A stretch of 33,038 nucleotides of DNA from positions 1-33,038 of the IMG/VR virus record IMGVR_UViG_3300031951_000730. One strand, 5' to 3'. Within the stretch, counting starts at the first letter, position 1, and the number at the start of each line of letters is the position of its first letter. Shown piece after piece: positions 9,172 through 16,320 of the stretch. The notes under the pieces are model-generated. The model ran no database searches and had not been told where the DNA came from. It saw only the letters and a list, made by a program, of their open reading frames with translations. The translations under genes were made by a program, and so were the position numbers. Origin of the DNA: a virus.

Positions 9172-10531
9172 GTTTTTTCCTTTTCAATGCCTCAAGCAGC
9201 ACCTCTTGAACGGTCTTCTTTGACCGCAAGCGCTCGAGGATCATGTCGTCCACAGTATCGCGCGCCATCAGGTAGTGCACGAGCACAGGCCGGTTTAGCC
9301 CTGCTTGCGCTTGCCTCATGGGCCCAATACGCTCGATGATTTGCAAATGCTCTTCTAGGTTCCAGTTGAGCGAGAAGAAGGCGAGGATGTTGCCCCCTTC
9401 TGCGAGATTAAGTCCGTGTCCCGCCGACGCAGGGTGAGCGAATAGTAACGACGTCCGTCCGGCGTTCCAGTCGCGGATCGTGTCAGACTTAGCGTCCAGA
9501 ACCCTGCCTTTAGGGTAACGGCTTTGTAGCCGGGCCAAGTCGCTCTTGAAATGGTAGGCCACCATGACGGGCGCGCCGTTGGCTTCTTCGATGACGCTAT
9601 CGAGCGCATCCAGTTTAGCATCGTGCACCTCCTCCCATGTACCGTTGTCGTCGACGTAAGCGGCTCCGTTAGCAAGCTGCAAACACTTCATTGTGCGTGC
9701 CGCAGCGTTCGCTGCCTCTATACCACCATTGCCCAGATCCGCGAACATGTGTTTTTCCATGTCACTATAGACCGCCCGCGCCTTGCGCGGCATGTCTACG
9801 TAAATCGGATTGTGTATCGGCTCATCGACCGGCAGCGCGTCGACCGTCAAGCAGACGTCACGCAGGCGGTTCTCAATCTCCTTCTGGGCGTTGGGCAGCG
9901 GCTGGAGGCTGAAGCCGTCCCAGCCCTTAGCAAACCAGCGATCGGTGAAGGCGCTGAAGGTGCGGCCCAGACGCTCGCCCTTGTCGAGGAACCATGTCTG
10001 GCCCCACAGATCCTTGAGACCGTTGGGGTTGGGCGTGCCGGTCAGCCCGATAAAGCGGTTCACTTTGCTGTGCACCACCTTACCGAGTGCCCCGGCACGT
10101 TTGCTCCCCTGCCGCAGGCGAAAGCTCTTGAGGCGCGTCAGCTCGTCTGCAACGACCGTCTTGAACGGCCACGCGTCGCCGACCGCCTCTTGCAGCCACA
10201 CAAGGTTGTCGTAGTTCATCGTGTAGATGTCGGCGTCGATGTCAAGCGCCGCTTTACGCTCCTTGGCGCTGCCGCAGATCGTTGAGACGCGCAGGTGCTT
10301 GAGGTGGTCCCACTTCGCGATCTCGTCAGGCCACGTCGTCTTAGCGACGCGTAAGGGCGCCAGCACGAGCACTGGGTATACGTCGTCGACCACAGACAGG
10401 TTGTCGAGGCTGGTCAGCGTCGTGACCGTCTTGCCGCCGCCCATTGGCATCCACAAGGCACAGCGCGGCTTTGTGTAGAGCCACTGCATCGCCGGACGCT
10501 GGTAGTCGTGGGGTGTGAAGACTTTGGTCAT
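9158..10531 (-). CDS. SNF2-type superfamily 2 DEAD/DEAH helicase
   Basis: A 457-residue ATP-dependent helicase or translocase, acting on DNA during replication or recombination. Visible motifs: Q-like HDYQ (8-11), Walker A GGGKT (31-35), motif II DELT (129-132, a DE-only variant typical of phage SNF2-like helicases), motif III TGTP (164-167), motif V ASAGHGLNL (368-376) and motif VI with ERIGPMRQAQ (400-409). Length matches the short phage version with no accessory domains. Its ATG overlaps the TGA of the VRR-NUC gene (ATGA). Helicase plus VRR-NUC pairs are a recurring phage combination, suggesting joint action on branched DNA. Family assignment is firm; the exact substrate is not. Confidence 0.92.
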   Translation of the reverse strand: MTKVFTPHDYQRPAMQWLYTKPRCALWMPMGGGKTVTTLTSLDNLSVVDDVYPVLVLAPLRVAKTTWPDEIAKWDHLKHLRVSTICGSAKERKAALDIDADIYTMNYDNLVWLQEAVGDAWPFKTVVADELTRLKSFRLRQGSKRAGALGKVVHSKVNRFIGLTGTPNPNGLKDLWGQTWFLDKGERLGRTFSAFTDRWFAKGWDGFSLQPLPNAQKEIENRLRDVCLTVDALPVDEPIHNPIYVDMPRKARAVYSDMEKHMFADLGNGGIEAANAAARTMKCLQLANGAAYVDDNGTWEEVHDAKLDALDSVIEEANGAPVMVAYHFKSDLARLQSRYPKGRVLDAKSDTIRDWNAGRTSLLFAHPASAGHGLNLAEGGNILAFFSLNWNLEEHLQIIERIGPMRQAQAGLNRPVLVHYLMARDTVDDMILERLRSKKTVQEVLLEALKRKKHESD

Positions 10532-10806
10532 CGCAGCTCTGACACGACCGCGTCGATGCCCTCGATCGTCGACACAGTATAGACTGGGATGCCGGCGTCC
10601 TGCATGCGCCTGACTTCACGCTCCTGTAGCTTGCTGTAGCGGTCGCCTTCGGCCTTAACCTCGATGAAGGCGAGGCGAGGCCACGTCCACCACACAAAGC
10701 AGTCAGGACAGCCTCTGCGGCCTTCCCAACGCACCTTGCGGTATTGGCCGCCGCTCTGCTGCACAACACGCTTGAGATGCGCCTGTAGCTTGCCTGCGGG
10801 GGTCAT
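10528..10806 (-). CDS. VRR-NUC domain nuclease
   Basis: A 92-residue stand-alone VRR-NUC domain, a PD-(D/E)XK nuclease related to the FAN1 catalytic module and to phage Holliday-junction or flap nucleases. Seen: a GRRGCPDCF segment supplying the first Asp (about 33-36), FIEVKAEGDRYSKLQ with the E-x-K catalytic pair (about 48-50) and the downstream QEREVRRMQDAG helix, ending in a VSTIEGIDAVV segment. The full set of catalytic residues is present. It overlaps both neighbours by 4 bases (ATGA), so it is translationally coupled to the helicase and to the small gene upstream. Confidence 0.92.
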   Translation of the reverse strand: MTPAGKLQAHLKRVVQQSGGQYRKVRWEGRRGCPDCFVWWTWPRLAFIEVKAEGDRYSKLQEREVRRMQDAGIPVYTVSTIEGIDAVVSELR

Positions 10807-11000
10807 GCAGGCCTTCTGCCGATAGACCAGTTAGCAGATATGCGAACTTCGCTGTTTGGCATGCACCAGATCTCGCCGCTGTCATCTAGTGCGACGACCC
10901 AGAGCAGGTCGTGCTCGATGCCGTAGTCGATGACGGCAAAGGCGAGGGCGGCGCCCTTGCTCGTCTTCATGGGTATGGTGGTTTGAAGTTGCGTGAACAC
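10803..11000 (-). CDS. Small hypothetical phage protein (65 aa, GTG start)
   Basis: A 65-residue protein, or 55 residues if the in-frame ATG at codon 11 is used. The core reads FAVIDYGIEHDLLWVVALDD and then GEIWCMPNSEVR, a small beta-rich pattern with a single Cys. I recognise the DLLWVxALDxxGExWxVPNxxVR type of short protein from phage replication regions, always without known function. The GTG at 11000 has AAGGA 7 bases upstream, inside the end of the polymerase gene, which supports the longer form. The 3' end overlaps the VRR-NUC start. Confidence 0.7.
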   Translation of the reverse strand: MFTQLQTTIPMKTSKGAALAFAVIDYGIEHDLLWVVALDDSGEIWCMPNSEVRISANWSIGRRPA

Positions 11001-11003
11001 GCC

Positions 11004-12935
11004 TCAGTCCTTCTTGTAGCGGCGCGTCTCGAAGCCAGCCGCAGCAAGCGGCAGCCCCAACGACCAGCCGGGATTGGTGGACATGATGCGCGACAGCTCG
11101 TCGACCGAATACTCGTCGGTGTCTGGCGTCTCGGTGATCAGCTCGTCATGCACGTGCAGGCAGACGGCGTAACCGGCAGCTTCAGCGCGGAACATGCCGG
11201 ATGCCAGCACGTCACGCGCAACGGCCTGCACGACGTTCTCGGCCAGCTTGCCGCCGTAAGTCTCGATCGTCTCCCACTTCTTGGTGTACTGGTTGACGCC
11301 CTGATACACGATCGTGCCTTCATCAAGGCCCGCGTTCGGGTAGCAGAGGTAGCGCCCGCTCGGCAGCTTGATGCGCAGCCAGTTGTCCTTGTAGCCGATT
11401 GATAAGTCGCGCACCGTGAAGCGCTTATTGGGCGCGCGGATTGCGTCCTTTACGGCGCGCTCCAGATCGTACCACAGCGAGACGACGGCCTTGTGCGCCT
11501 TGCGCCACGCCTCGACGATGCGCTTGACCTCGTCCTCAGGCAGGAACACGCCATAAAGCGCAGCCATGCTGCTGAACGCCCCGACGCTGCCCTGATAGCC
11601 CAGAGCCAGCTCCTGCACCTTGCCGATCTGGCGCTCGTCCTTCGTGACGTCCTCGGCCTTCTTGTTGAAGGACTTGGCGTAGGCCAGCTTATAGAGATCG
11701 TGACCGACGCCTGCGTCGAACTGCTTAAACGCCTCGGTCTTCCAGTCCTCGCCGGCCAGCCACGCAAGCACGCGCCCTTCGATGTTGGACAGGTCGGAGA
11801 CGACCAGTTTGCACCCCGGCGCAGCGATGAGTGCCCCGCGCACGGCGCTCGAGCATAGCTCGGACACGTTGTCGAACAGCAGGTCTTCCGCGTCGAGCTT
11901 CATGGCGTCGATGCCGAAGTCGATCTGCGCTTGCTTCATTGTCGGACGTGGCAGGTTCTGAGGCTGAAAGAGGCGGCCTCCCCAGCGTCCTGTACGAGAT
12001 GCACCGCAGAACTGAAGCGTGCCGCGCAAGCGCCCGTCGGCACTCGTCGCCTTCAGCAGCACCTTATATTTGGCAGGAGACGTTGCTGAAGCCTGCTGTC
12101 TGATCTCTAGCAGCTCCCGCACCTCTGGCGTCAAGGTGCCTTGCAGCAACGTGCTGACGGTGCCCTTCTTGAGGTCCGGCGTCGTGAACGCCAGCGTCTG
12201 CTCGAGATGCTCAAGAAACTTGCCGCGCTGGGTCAGCGAGCCGACCGCGCCGTTGGTTAGAATTCGGGTTCGCTCAGCCAGATCTCGCGAGCTTCTTTGA
12301 AAAGCTCGTAGTGCAGCGTTTGCGAGCTCAACATCGATGGCGATACCACGGTCATTAATTTTCTGATCGAGGAGCCACAGAGCGCGTTCACCTCCATGAC
12401 GGTTCCAGTCTGGGAGCAGTCGGTATACGACGCGCATTGCGTCCACATCGAGGCGGGCGTATTCGATGAAGGCTGCCCACTCGTCGGGATGTGTGTCACG
12501 GTTAGCCCTCCTGAGTTTCACGTTCTTTGGCCGAGGCTTCGTGAGCAAGTGTATCAGCTTTTTACCTGCTTTGTCTTTAGCTTTATCTTGCGGGACGCCT
12601 AAAACGTCACACAGCGCACCCAGCGAACCGGGCAGGCCATGCGCCAGCGCGATGACCATCGTGTCCTCGACCTTATCGAGAGGCATGTGCACGCCGCAAT
12701 GGCGCAGCACCGTGCGATCGAAGGCGCTGTTGTGGATCACGATTTTGTCCGCCGTGTCGATCATCATCTGGACGCTGTCCAGCGAGCCGCGCTCGGTCAG
12801 GTCCATGACCTCAACCGGCTCGTCGTCGAACGCGTACGCCACAAGAAGCACCTCGGCATTCTCCGCGTACTTGTGCGTGCCATGCGTGATCGGCGTCTCG
12901 CTGTACGTTTCGAGGTCGAGCCAGAGCGTCGTCAT
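11004..12935 (-). CDS. Family A DNA polymerase with 3'-5' exonuclease
   Basis: A 643-residue replicative DNA polymerase. The proofreading domain is intact: motif ExoI D7-L-E9, ExoII N69 with D73, ExoIII Y159-x3-D163. The polymerase domain shows motif A SDLSNIEGR (380-388, with metal-binding D381), motif B starting R435-x3-K439 and continuing GYQG, and motif C HDE (596-598). The 5'-3' exonuclease domain is absent, as usual for phage versions, and motif B has the phage-type YQG instead of YG. The ATG overlaps the TGA of the HTH gene (ATGA), so its translation is probably tied to that gene and to the structured leader upstream of it. Confidence 0.96.
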   Translation of the reverse strand: MTTLWLDLETYSETPITHGTHKYAENAEVLLVAYAFDDEPVEVMDLTERGSLDSVQMMIDTADKIVIHNSAFDRTVLRHCGVHMPLDKVEDTMVIALAHGLPGSLGALCDVLGVPQDKAKDKAGKKLIHLLTKPRPKNVKLRRANRDTHPDEWAAFIEYARLDVDAMRVVYRLLPDWNRHGGERALWLLDQKINDRGIAIDVELANAALRAFQRSSRDLAERTRILTNGAVGSLTQRGKFLEHLEQTLAFTTPDLKKGTVSTLLQGTLTPEVRELLEIRQQASATSPAKYKVLLKATSADGRLRGTLQFCGASRTGRWGGRLFQPQNLPRPTMKQAQIDFGIDAMKLDAEDLLFDNVSELCSSAVRGALIAAPGCKLVVSDLSNIEGRVLAWLAGEDWKTEAFKQFDAGVGHDLYKLAYAKSFNKKAEDVTKDERQIGKVQELALGYQGSVGAFSSMAALYGVFLPEDEVKRIVEAWRKAHKAVVSLWYDLERAVKDAIRAPNKRFTVRDLSIGYKDNWLRIKLPSGRYLCYPNAGLDEGTIVYQGVNQYTKKWETIETYGGKLAENVVQAVARDVLASGMFRAEAAGYAVCLHVHDELITETPDTDEYSVDELSRIMSTNPGWSLGLPLAAAGFETRRYKKD

Positions 12936-13234
12936 CCGCGAAGACCGTGAATGATCTCGCTTACGCGGCCGCCATCGATGTTGAAGACCCGGCCGATCTC
13001 ACGGTTGGGCATATCGGGATTTGCAAGCACGAATGCGCGCACTTGATCGCGGATCGCAGCCGTAATGCGTGCCGATTTTGTTTTTGCGTGCTTCTTTGCC
13101 GGGCGGCGGAAAGACGCGTTTGCGAGGCGCGTAACCTCGCTGGCTATCTCTTCGTGGCGTTCGGGATGGTTGCGCAGTTCGTCAGCAAGCTTCCACAGCT
13201 CAGTGCGAATAACGATGATTGATAAATGTTCCAT
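12932..13234 (-). CDS. Helix-turn-helix protein upstream of the polymerase
   Basis: A 100-residue protein. Residues about 56-100 form a HTH-like unit with IRDQVRAFVLANPDM, then PNREIGRVFNIDGGRVSEII, resembling the small homeodomain-like HTH of phage regulators and HNH-associated proteins (NxxIGxxFxxxxGRVSEI). The N-terminal 50 residues are helical and charged, followed by a Lys-rich linker. It has a strong GGAGG sequence at 13244-13248, which can be masked by two upstream segments (see the leader). It overlaps the polymerase start by 4 bases. It may regulate its own operon; that is inference. Confidence 0.78.
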   Translation of the reverse strand: MEHLSIIVIRTELWKLADELRNHPERHEEIASEVTRLANASFRRPAKKHAKTKSARITAAIRDQVRAFVLANPDMPNREIGRVFNIDGGRVSEIIHGLRG

Positions 13235-13374
13235 TCGTAGTGTCCTCCGTTCAGGTGAGGCGCGCAGCGGTTATCAAGCAAACGGAGGGACATCCGCACA
13301 CTGCGCGCCTCGCCAGAAGGGAGGACGCTGCGGCAGGTGACTTCCAACCCCGCCGCAGCGCCCCTCTTATACGC
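13235..13374 (-). promoter_or_regulatory. Structured leader RNA with two anti-Shine-Dalgarno segments
   Basis: The 140 bases between the GapR stop and the HTH start hold no gene but can fold strongly in the leftward transcript. A 9-bp stem pairs 13352-13360 with 13326-13334. An 11-bp stem GAGGCGCGCAG/CTGCGCGCCTC pairs 13301-13311 with 13257-13267. Inside its loop, CCTCCGTT (13281-13288) is exactly complementary to AACGGAGG (13244-13251), which contains the HTH gene's ribosome binding site; this is a pseudoknot-type order. A second segment, GTCCTCC (13320-13326), can instead pair with GGAGGAC (13242-13248). The two pairings compete for the same site. No U-run follows the stems, so they are not classical terminators. 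A translational switch is inferred; the ligand or partner is unknown. Confidence 0.6.
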
Positions 13375-13632
13375 TTAGATCAGGTCTAAGCCAATAGCGC
13401 TGGCGTAAAGATCCAACAGCGCCGCTTCTTCGCGGCGGCTGTCGGCGTCCTTCTTGCGCAGAGCGACCAGCTTCTTGATGATCTTGGTGTCGAAGCCGAC
13501 GGCCTTAGCCTCACCATAGACGCTCTTGATGAACTCCATGATGTCCTGCTTCTCGTCCTCGAGCTTCTCTACGCGCTCGATGATCAGGCGGAGCTGATCA
13601 CCGGCAACGCTGTTGTGTCCTAGTTCAGACAT
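13375..13632 (-). CDS. gapR: GapR-like nucleoid-associated protein (DUF2312)
   Basis: An 85-residue protein matching the GapR/DUF2312 family nearly end to end: [20 protein letters not shown], then [20 protein letters not shown], then [22 protein letters not shown]. In Caulobacter, GapR binds overtwisted DNA ahead of replication forks and stimulates topoisomerases. The family is typical of Alphaproteobacteria and their phages, so this is the best host clue in the window. The ATG at 13632 has a GGAGGG sequence upstream. It sits between the ssDNA-binding protein and the polymerase genes, consistent with a replication role; whether it serves the phage fork or disturbs the host GapR is not known. 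Confidence 0.9.
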   Translation of the reverse strand: MSELGHNSVAGDQLRLIIERVEKLEDEKQDIMEFIKSVYGEAKAVGFDTKIIKKLVALRKKDADSRREEAALLDLYASAIGLDLI

Positions 13633-13643
13633 GCCAGCCCTCC

Positions 13644-14219
13644 TTAAAGAAAGTCAGCGCCGTCAGCCGACGGCTCGAGATCGGCGAAGTCGTCAACCGA
13701 CGCACCGCCACCGCCAGAGAAGCCTTCGCCGTCACGCACAAAGCGCACACCGAGCAGACCGCAGTTGATGCGGCGTCCGTACTTCGGGTGGTCCTGAGCG
13801 TAAATGTCGACGACGGCGTCAACATAGCAGCCGGCGTAGAACACGCCGTCACGAGCCGTCACAGGGCGCTTGGCGCGGTCGAACGTCTTAGGCCCCGGCT
13901 TATCAGCGCCGGTGCGCGAGTTGAGGTGGTACATGCCTTGGAAGCCGTCGTACACTTCGCCGGTCTTCTTGTTCTTGTACGGGCCCTTGACGAAGGCGTT
14001 CTTCTTATCCTCGTTGATGATGTCGAGGGCGCCGTCGGCCTTCTCGCCCCACTTTTCCTTGGCGACCTCCGCGATGGCGGCCTCAAGCTTCTTCACGTTG
14101 GCGCTCTTGGGGTCGATGATGAACTTAGCCGAGTAGGCTGCCTTCTCATCGGCGCCAAAGCTCTTGGCCTCAAAGATGTCGGGGAACGACAGGCGGACGT
14201 CTTCAATTACAACTTTCAT
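13644..14219 (-). CDS. DUF2815 single-stranded-DNA-binding protein
   Basis: A 191-residue protein of the DUF2815 family, treated as the phage ssDNA-binding protein. Seen: the opening [14 protein letters not shown], then [23 protein letters not shown] (about 28-50), [44 protein letters not shown] (OB-like strands, about 114-143) and a Gly-rich linker ending in an acidic DGADFL tail. Acidic C-terminal tips recruit partner proteins in SSBs. The start carries the AAGGAAACTACGAAC-ATG pattern shared with several other genes here. Its neighbours, a Cas4-like nuclease and primase, form the standard replication and recombination set of such phages. Confidence 0.88.
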   Translation of the reverse strand: MKVVIEDVRLSFPDIFEAKSFGADEKAAYSAKFIIDPKSANVKKLEAAIAEVAKEKWGEKADGALDIINEDKKNAFVKGPYKNKKTGEVYDGFQGMYHLNSRTGADKPGPKTFDRAKRPVTARDGVFYAGCYVDAVVDIYAQDHPKYGRRINCGLLGVRFVRDGEGFSGGGGASVDDFADLEPSADGADFL

Positions 14220-14237
14220 GTTCGTAGTTTCCTTATA

Positions 14238-15392
14238 TCAGCGGTCGGCGAAATCATCGGCGACAGCGGTTGTGGCCTTCTCAGGCCGTTTGTCAGCCGC
14301 GGGTGCGACAGACAGCTTACCTTCGGGGCGGTGGGTCAGCTCATCGAGCAGCTTCAGCCCTTCGGGATCTTTCTTGAGCAGCTTCTCAGCCGTTGCCGGC
14401 GAGATGAACTTCTCCTCATACATCTCATCACGCTTCAGGACGGCGCCAAGGCGGTCCTGAGCGTCTTTGGCATCAGACCACGCCCGATTGCCCTTACGGC
14501 CTTCTACGAGCTTGTAGCCGGTCACGTCGAGGCCCTTAGTGAGACGACGCTCGACTTCGGCGCGGATGCTCTTGCACCACTGCTCGATGAGATCGACGCG
14601 GCCCATGGCAACGCTGAGCGCGTTGTCGCCCAGATCGGCGAAGTCATCGGCCGTTGCAATCTCGTCGGTCGTCTCGTCCACAATCGCCTGCAACGCAGGG
14701 CAGCTCGACTTAGCCTTGCAGAACTTGCACTGCTTCTCGCCGGGCGCAGGCTCCGCCTTATCGTTGCGTGTCGCCTCTGCACCGCTGCTGACCTTCTTGG
14801 CAAAAGCCATCAGATCATCAGCCCTGATCCAATGCTCGGCCACGTGGTTGAGGCGCGGCTGGTGGATGACCATGCAGATGTCGGCGAAGTCGCCGAGCTG
14901 CTCATAGGCCTCCATCGCACCGAGCGCGTACATCATGGCCTGCTCGTTGCCGTCGGCATAGACCTTTACGCCCATGCCATATTTAAGGTCGACGACCGTT
15001 AGGCGCTTCTCCGCGGCGTGGATGATGACAGCGTCGCTGGTGCCGGTGGCATCGGTCTCGCCAGTCATGTGGCCGATCGGCACGCGCTGCTCGACGAGCA
15101 AGACGCCGCCCTGAGCGTACTCGCGGACCAGCTTCACATAGTCCTCAACGTACGCGACCATAACCTTGTCGACCGTGAAGTCGAAGCCATCGATCGTGTG
15201 CTTCTCGCCGATGCGCTCAGCGGCAGGCTTAGTGCCGTCCAGCTCTTCGGACGCGAGCAAGTGCGCCAGCGTGCCTTCAGCGGCGTATGGGCTGCTGTCG
15301 TCTGGGTACGGCGCCTCAAGCGCCGGAGACGCAGGGCAGCGCATCCAGCGATGCGCGCCCGACGGCGACAGTTTGGCGTGCAGGCCGCTCAT
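14238..15392 (-). CDS. DUF2800 Cas4/RecB-like PD-(D/E)XK nuclease
   Basis: A 384-residue DUF2800 protein. It has HRWMRCPAS (C19), AAEGTLAHLLASE with H44, the catalytic GTSD (117-120) and VVDLKYG with D135 and K137 (the D/ExK pair), then the cluster C222-x2-C225-x5-C231. Together with C19 this is the four-cysteine layout that holds a 4Fe-4S cluster in Cas4 and AddB nucleases. The family is proposed to act as the exonuclease of phage recombination next to DUF2815. It ends 18 bases before the DUF2815 gene start and overlaps the 140-residue upstream gene by 4 bases. No CRISPR is nearby; this is a phage replication nuclease. Confidence 0.9.
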   Translation of the reverse strand: MSGLHAKLSPSGAHRWMRCPASPALEAPYPDDSSPYAAEGTLAHLLASEELDGTKPAAERIGEKHTIDGFDFTVDKVMVAYVEDYVKLVREYAQGGVLLVEQRVPIGHMTGETDATGTSDAVIIHAAEKRLTVVDLKYGMGVKVYADGNEQAMMYALGAMEAYEQLGDFADICMVIHQPRLNHVAEHWIRADDLMAFAKKVSSGAEATRNDKAEPAPGEKQCKFCKAKSSCPALQAIVDETTDEIATADDFADLGDNALSVAMGRVDLIEQWCKSIRAEVERRLTKGLDVTGYKLVEGRKGNRAWSDAKDAQDRLGAVLKRDEMYEEKFISPATAEKLLKKDPEGLKLLDELTHRPEGKLSVAPAADKRPEKATTAVADDFADR

Positions 15393-15811
15393 GCGCCGAG
15401 CTCGTCGTTGATCGCGTTGACCAGCTCCTGCCAGCGCTCGCTGGCAAGGTGCGACGCTTTGATGACGCCGAAGCGACCGAGCACTTCCTGCCCGACAGGC
15501 TTGCCCTTCACCTCGACCAGCTTGAGCACCAGCGGGGTGACGACGGTGTCAAAGTCCGGCACGTCATCCTGCGCCGCAGGGGCAGGGGTAGAAGAGGGTT
15601 CCTCCGTCGTCGGCTGGCTCTCGATAGCTTCTGCAACTGGGGCACTCTTGGGGGCCGGCGTAGGGTCCACGAGTGCGACTTCGGCGACCTCCGCACGGGT
15701 CTGAGCTGGGGCAGATGCTGCGTGTACAACAATCAGACGACCGCCCAGAGCCAACGCCTTGTCGGCCAGTTCTTCCAGCGATGCGGCGGTAATTTCGATG
15801 CGGTAGCTCAC
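15389..15811 (-). CDS. Phage replication-associated two-domain protein
   Basis: A 140-residue protein with two conserved ends joined by a low-complexity linker. The N-terminus (MSYRIEITAASLEELADKAL) forms a small beta-alpha unit. Residues about 52-84 are rich in Pro, Ala, Ser and Glu. The C-terminal domain (about 86-140) contains VLGRFGVIKASHLASERWQELVNAI, a pattern I recognise from proteins beside phage SSB and recombinase genes, where it probably serves as a DNA-binding or partner-binding helical module. ATGA overlaps occur on both sides, so it is coupled to the DUF2800 nuclease. The exact function is unknown. Confidence 0.68.
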   Translation of the reverse strand: MSYRIEITAASLEELADKALALGGRLIVVHAASAPAQTRAEVAEVALVDPTPAPKSAPVAEAIESQPTTEEPSSTPAPAAQDDVPDFDTVVTPLVLKLVEVKGKPVGQEVLGRFGVIKASHLASERWQELVNAINDELGA

Positions 15812-16056
15812 TTTACGTTCTCCAGTTCATTTTCAAGGTAGCGGATGGTTTGGTTCGCCTCGGCGATCTCTTCCTTAAGGTCGTTGATCTCGGCGTTCAG
15901 GTCAGCGATCTCGTTTTGGTTTGCGTGCTCGAGGTCGAAGAGTGCGTCAGCCAGACGCTCGGCCAGCACCATAGACAGCTCGTCGCCGCCCTCCTTGGCT
16001 AACACGAGTATCGTGGCATTGTCGCACTGGCGATAATAGTTACGGTCTTTTGTCAT
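15808..16056 (-). CDS. Small coiled-coil phage protein
   Basis: An 82-residue protein. Residues about 5-40 include YYRQCDNATILVLAKEGG and DELSMVLAERLADAL; residues 40-82 form a long acidic coiled coil (EIADLNAEINDLKEEIAEAN). Proteins with a gDELxxxLAeRL helix are frequent next to phage ssDNA-binding proteins and have no assigned function. Its start has GAGGGAAACTACGAC-ATG, one of five such start contexts in the window. It overlaps the next gene by 4 bases. Probably a dimer; partner unknown. Confidence 0.72.
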   Translation of the reverse strand: MTKDRNYYRQCDNATILVLAKEGGDELSMVLAERLADALFDLEHANQNEIADLNAEINDLKEEIAEANQTIRYLENELENVK

Positions 16057-16069
16057 GTCGTAGTTTCCC

Positions 16070-16249
16070 TCAAAAGTTCCATGGTGTTGCGCCGTACTGC
16101 TCGGCGAGCTGGCGCGCTTCGCGCTTGCCCGCTACAGTCAGAGCGACGACATTGCTGCGGCGCCCATTGGCTATCTGGTTGATGTAAAGCGTTGCCGGAT
16201 AACGCTTAGTTTTTGAGGTAAATTCAGCGGCAAGTACATCGTTTGTCAT
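16070..16249 (-). CDS. Small hypothetical protein (59 aa)
   Basis: Reads as a 59-residue protein opening MTNDVLAAEFTSKTKRYPAT and closing AEQYGATPWNF. It is basic and looks like a small alpha/beta fold; I do not recognise a family. The start context TAGGGAAACTACGAA-ATG matches that of the next gene downstream, 13 bases after this stop. It is the first gene after the promoter with operator at 16285-16313, and so heads the leftward recombination-replication operon. Confidence 0.72.
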   Translation of the reverse strand: MTNDVLAAEFTSKTKRYPATLYINQIANGRRSNVVALTVAGKREARQLAEQYGATPWNF

Positions 16250-16284
16250 TTCGTAGTTTCCCTATTTCGTTGCTTGGAGTGTAA

Positions 16285-16313
16285 CCCATAGCGATGCAAG
16301 CATTTACTTGCAA
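16285..16313 (-). promoter_or_regulatory. Leftward promoter with TGCAAG-N6-CTTGCA operator (site 1)
   Basis: Between the primase stop (16321) and the 59-residue gene lie a -35-like TTGCAA (16308-16313) and, 17 bases on, a weak -10 TATGGG (16285-16290), read leftward. The -35 is embedded in a perfect 6-6-6 palindrome TGCAAG-CATTTA-CTTGCA (16295-16312). A CCAAGCAACGA sequence follows near the expected start of transcription. The palindrome recurs at sites 2 and 3. Repression by a phage regulator, perhaps the Cro-like protein at 18441, is inferred. Confidence 0.6.
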
Positions 16314-16320
16314 CCCCCAA

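Noticed and set aside
9551-10285. A 244-codon plus-strand open frame
   Set aside because: Antisense to the helicase gene, whose motifs are complete.
13326-13360. The 9-bp stem treated as an intrinsic terminator after gapR
   Set aside because: Its loop is 17 bases and no U-run follows, so it does not fit a factor-independent terminator; kept as part of the leader.
13788-15002. A 404-codon plus-strand open frame opposite DUF2815 and DUF2800 genes
   Set aside because: Both minus-strand genes have recognisable families with intact catalytic residues; the plus frame has none.
14238-15392. Calling the DUF2800 gene cas4 or part of a CRISPR system
   Set aside because: No repeats, spacers or other cas genes are present; the Cas4-like fold is common in phage recombination modules.
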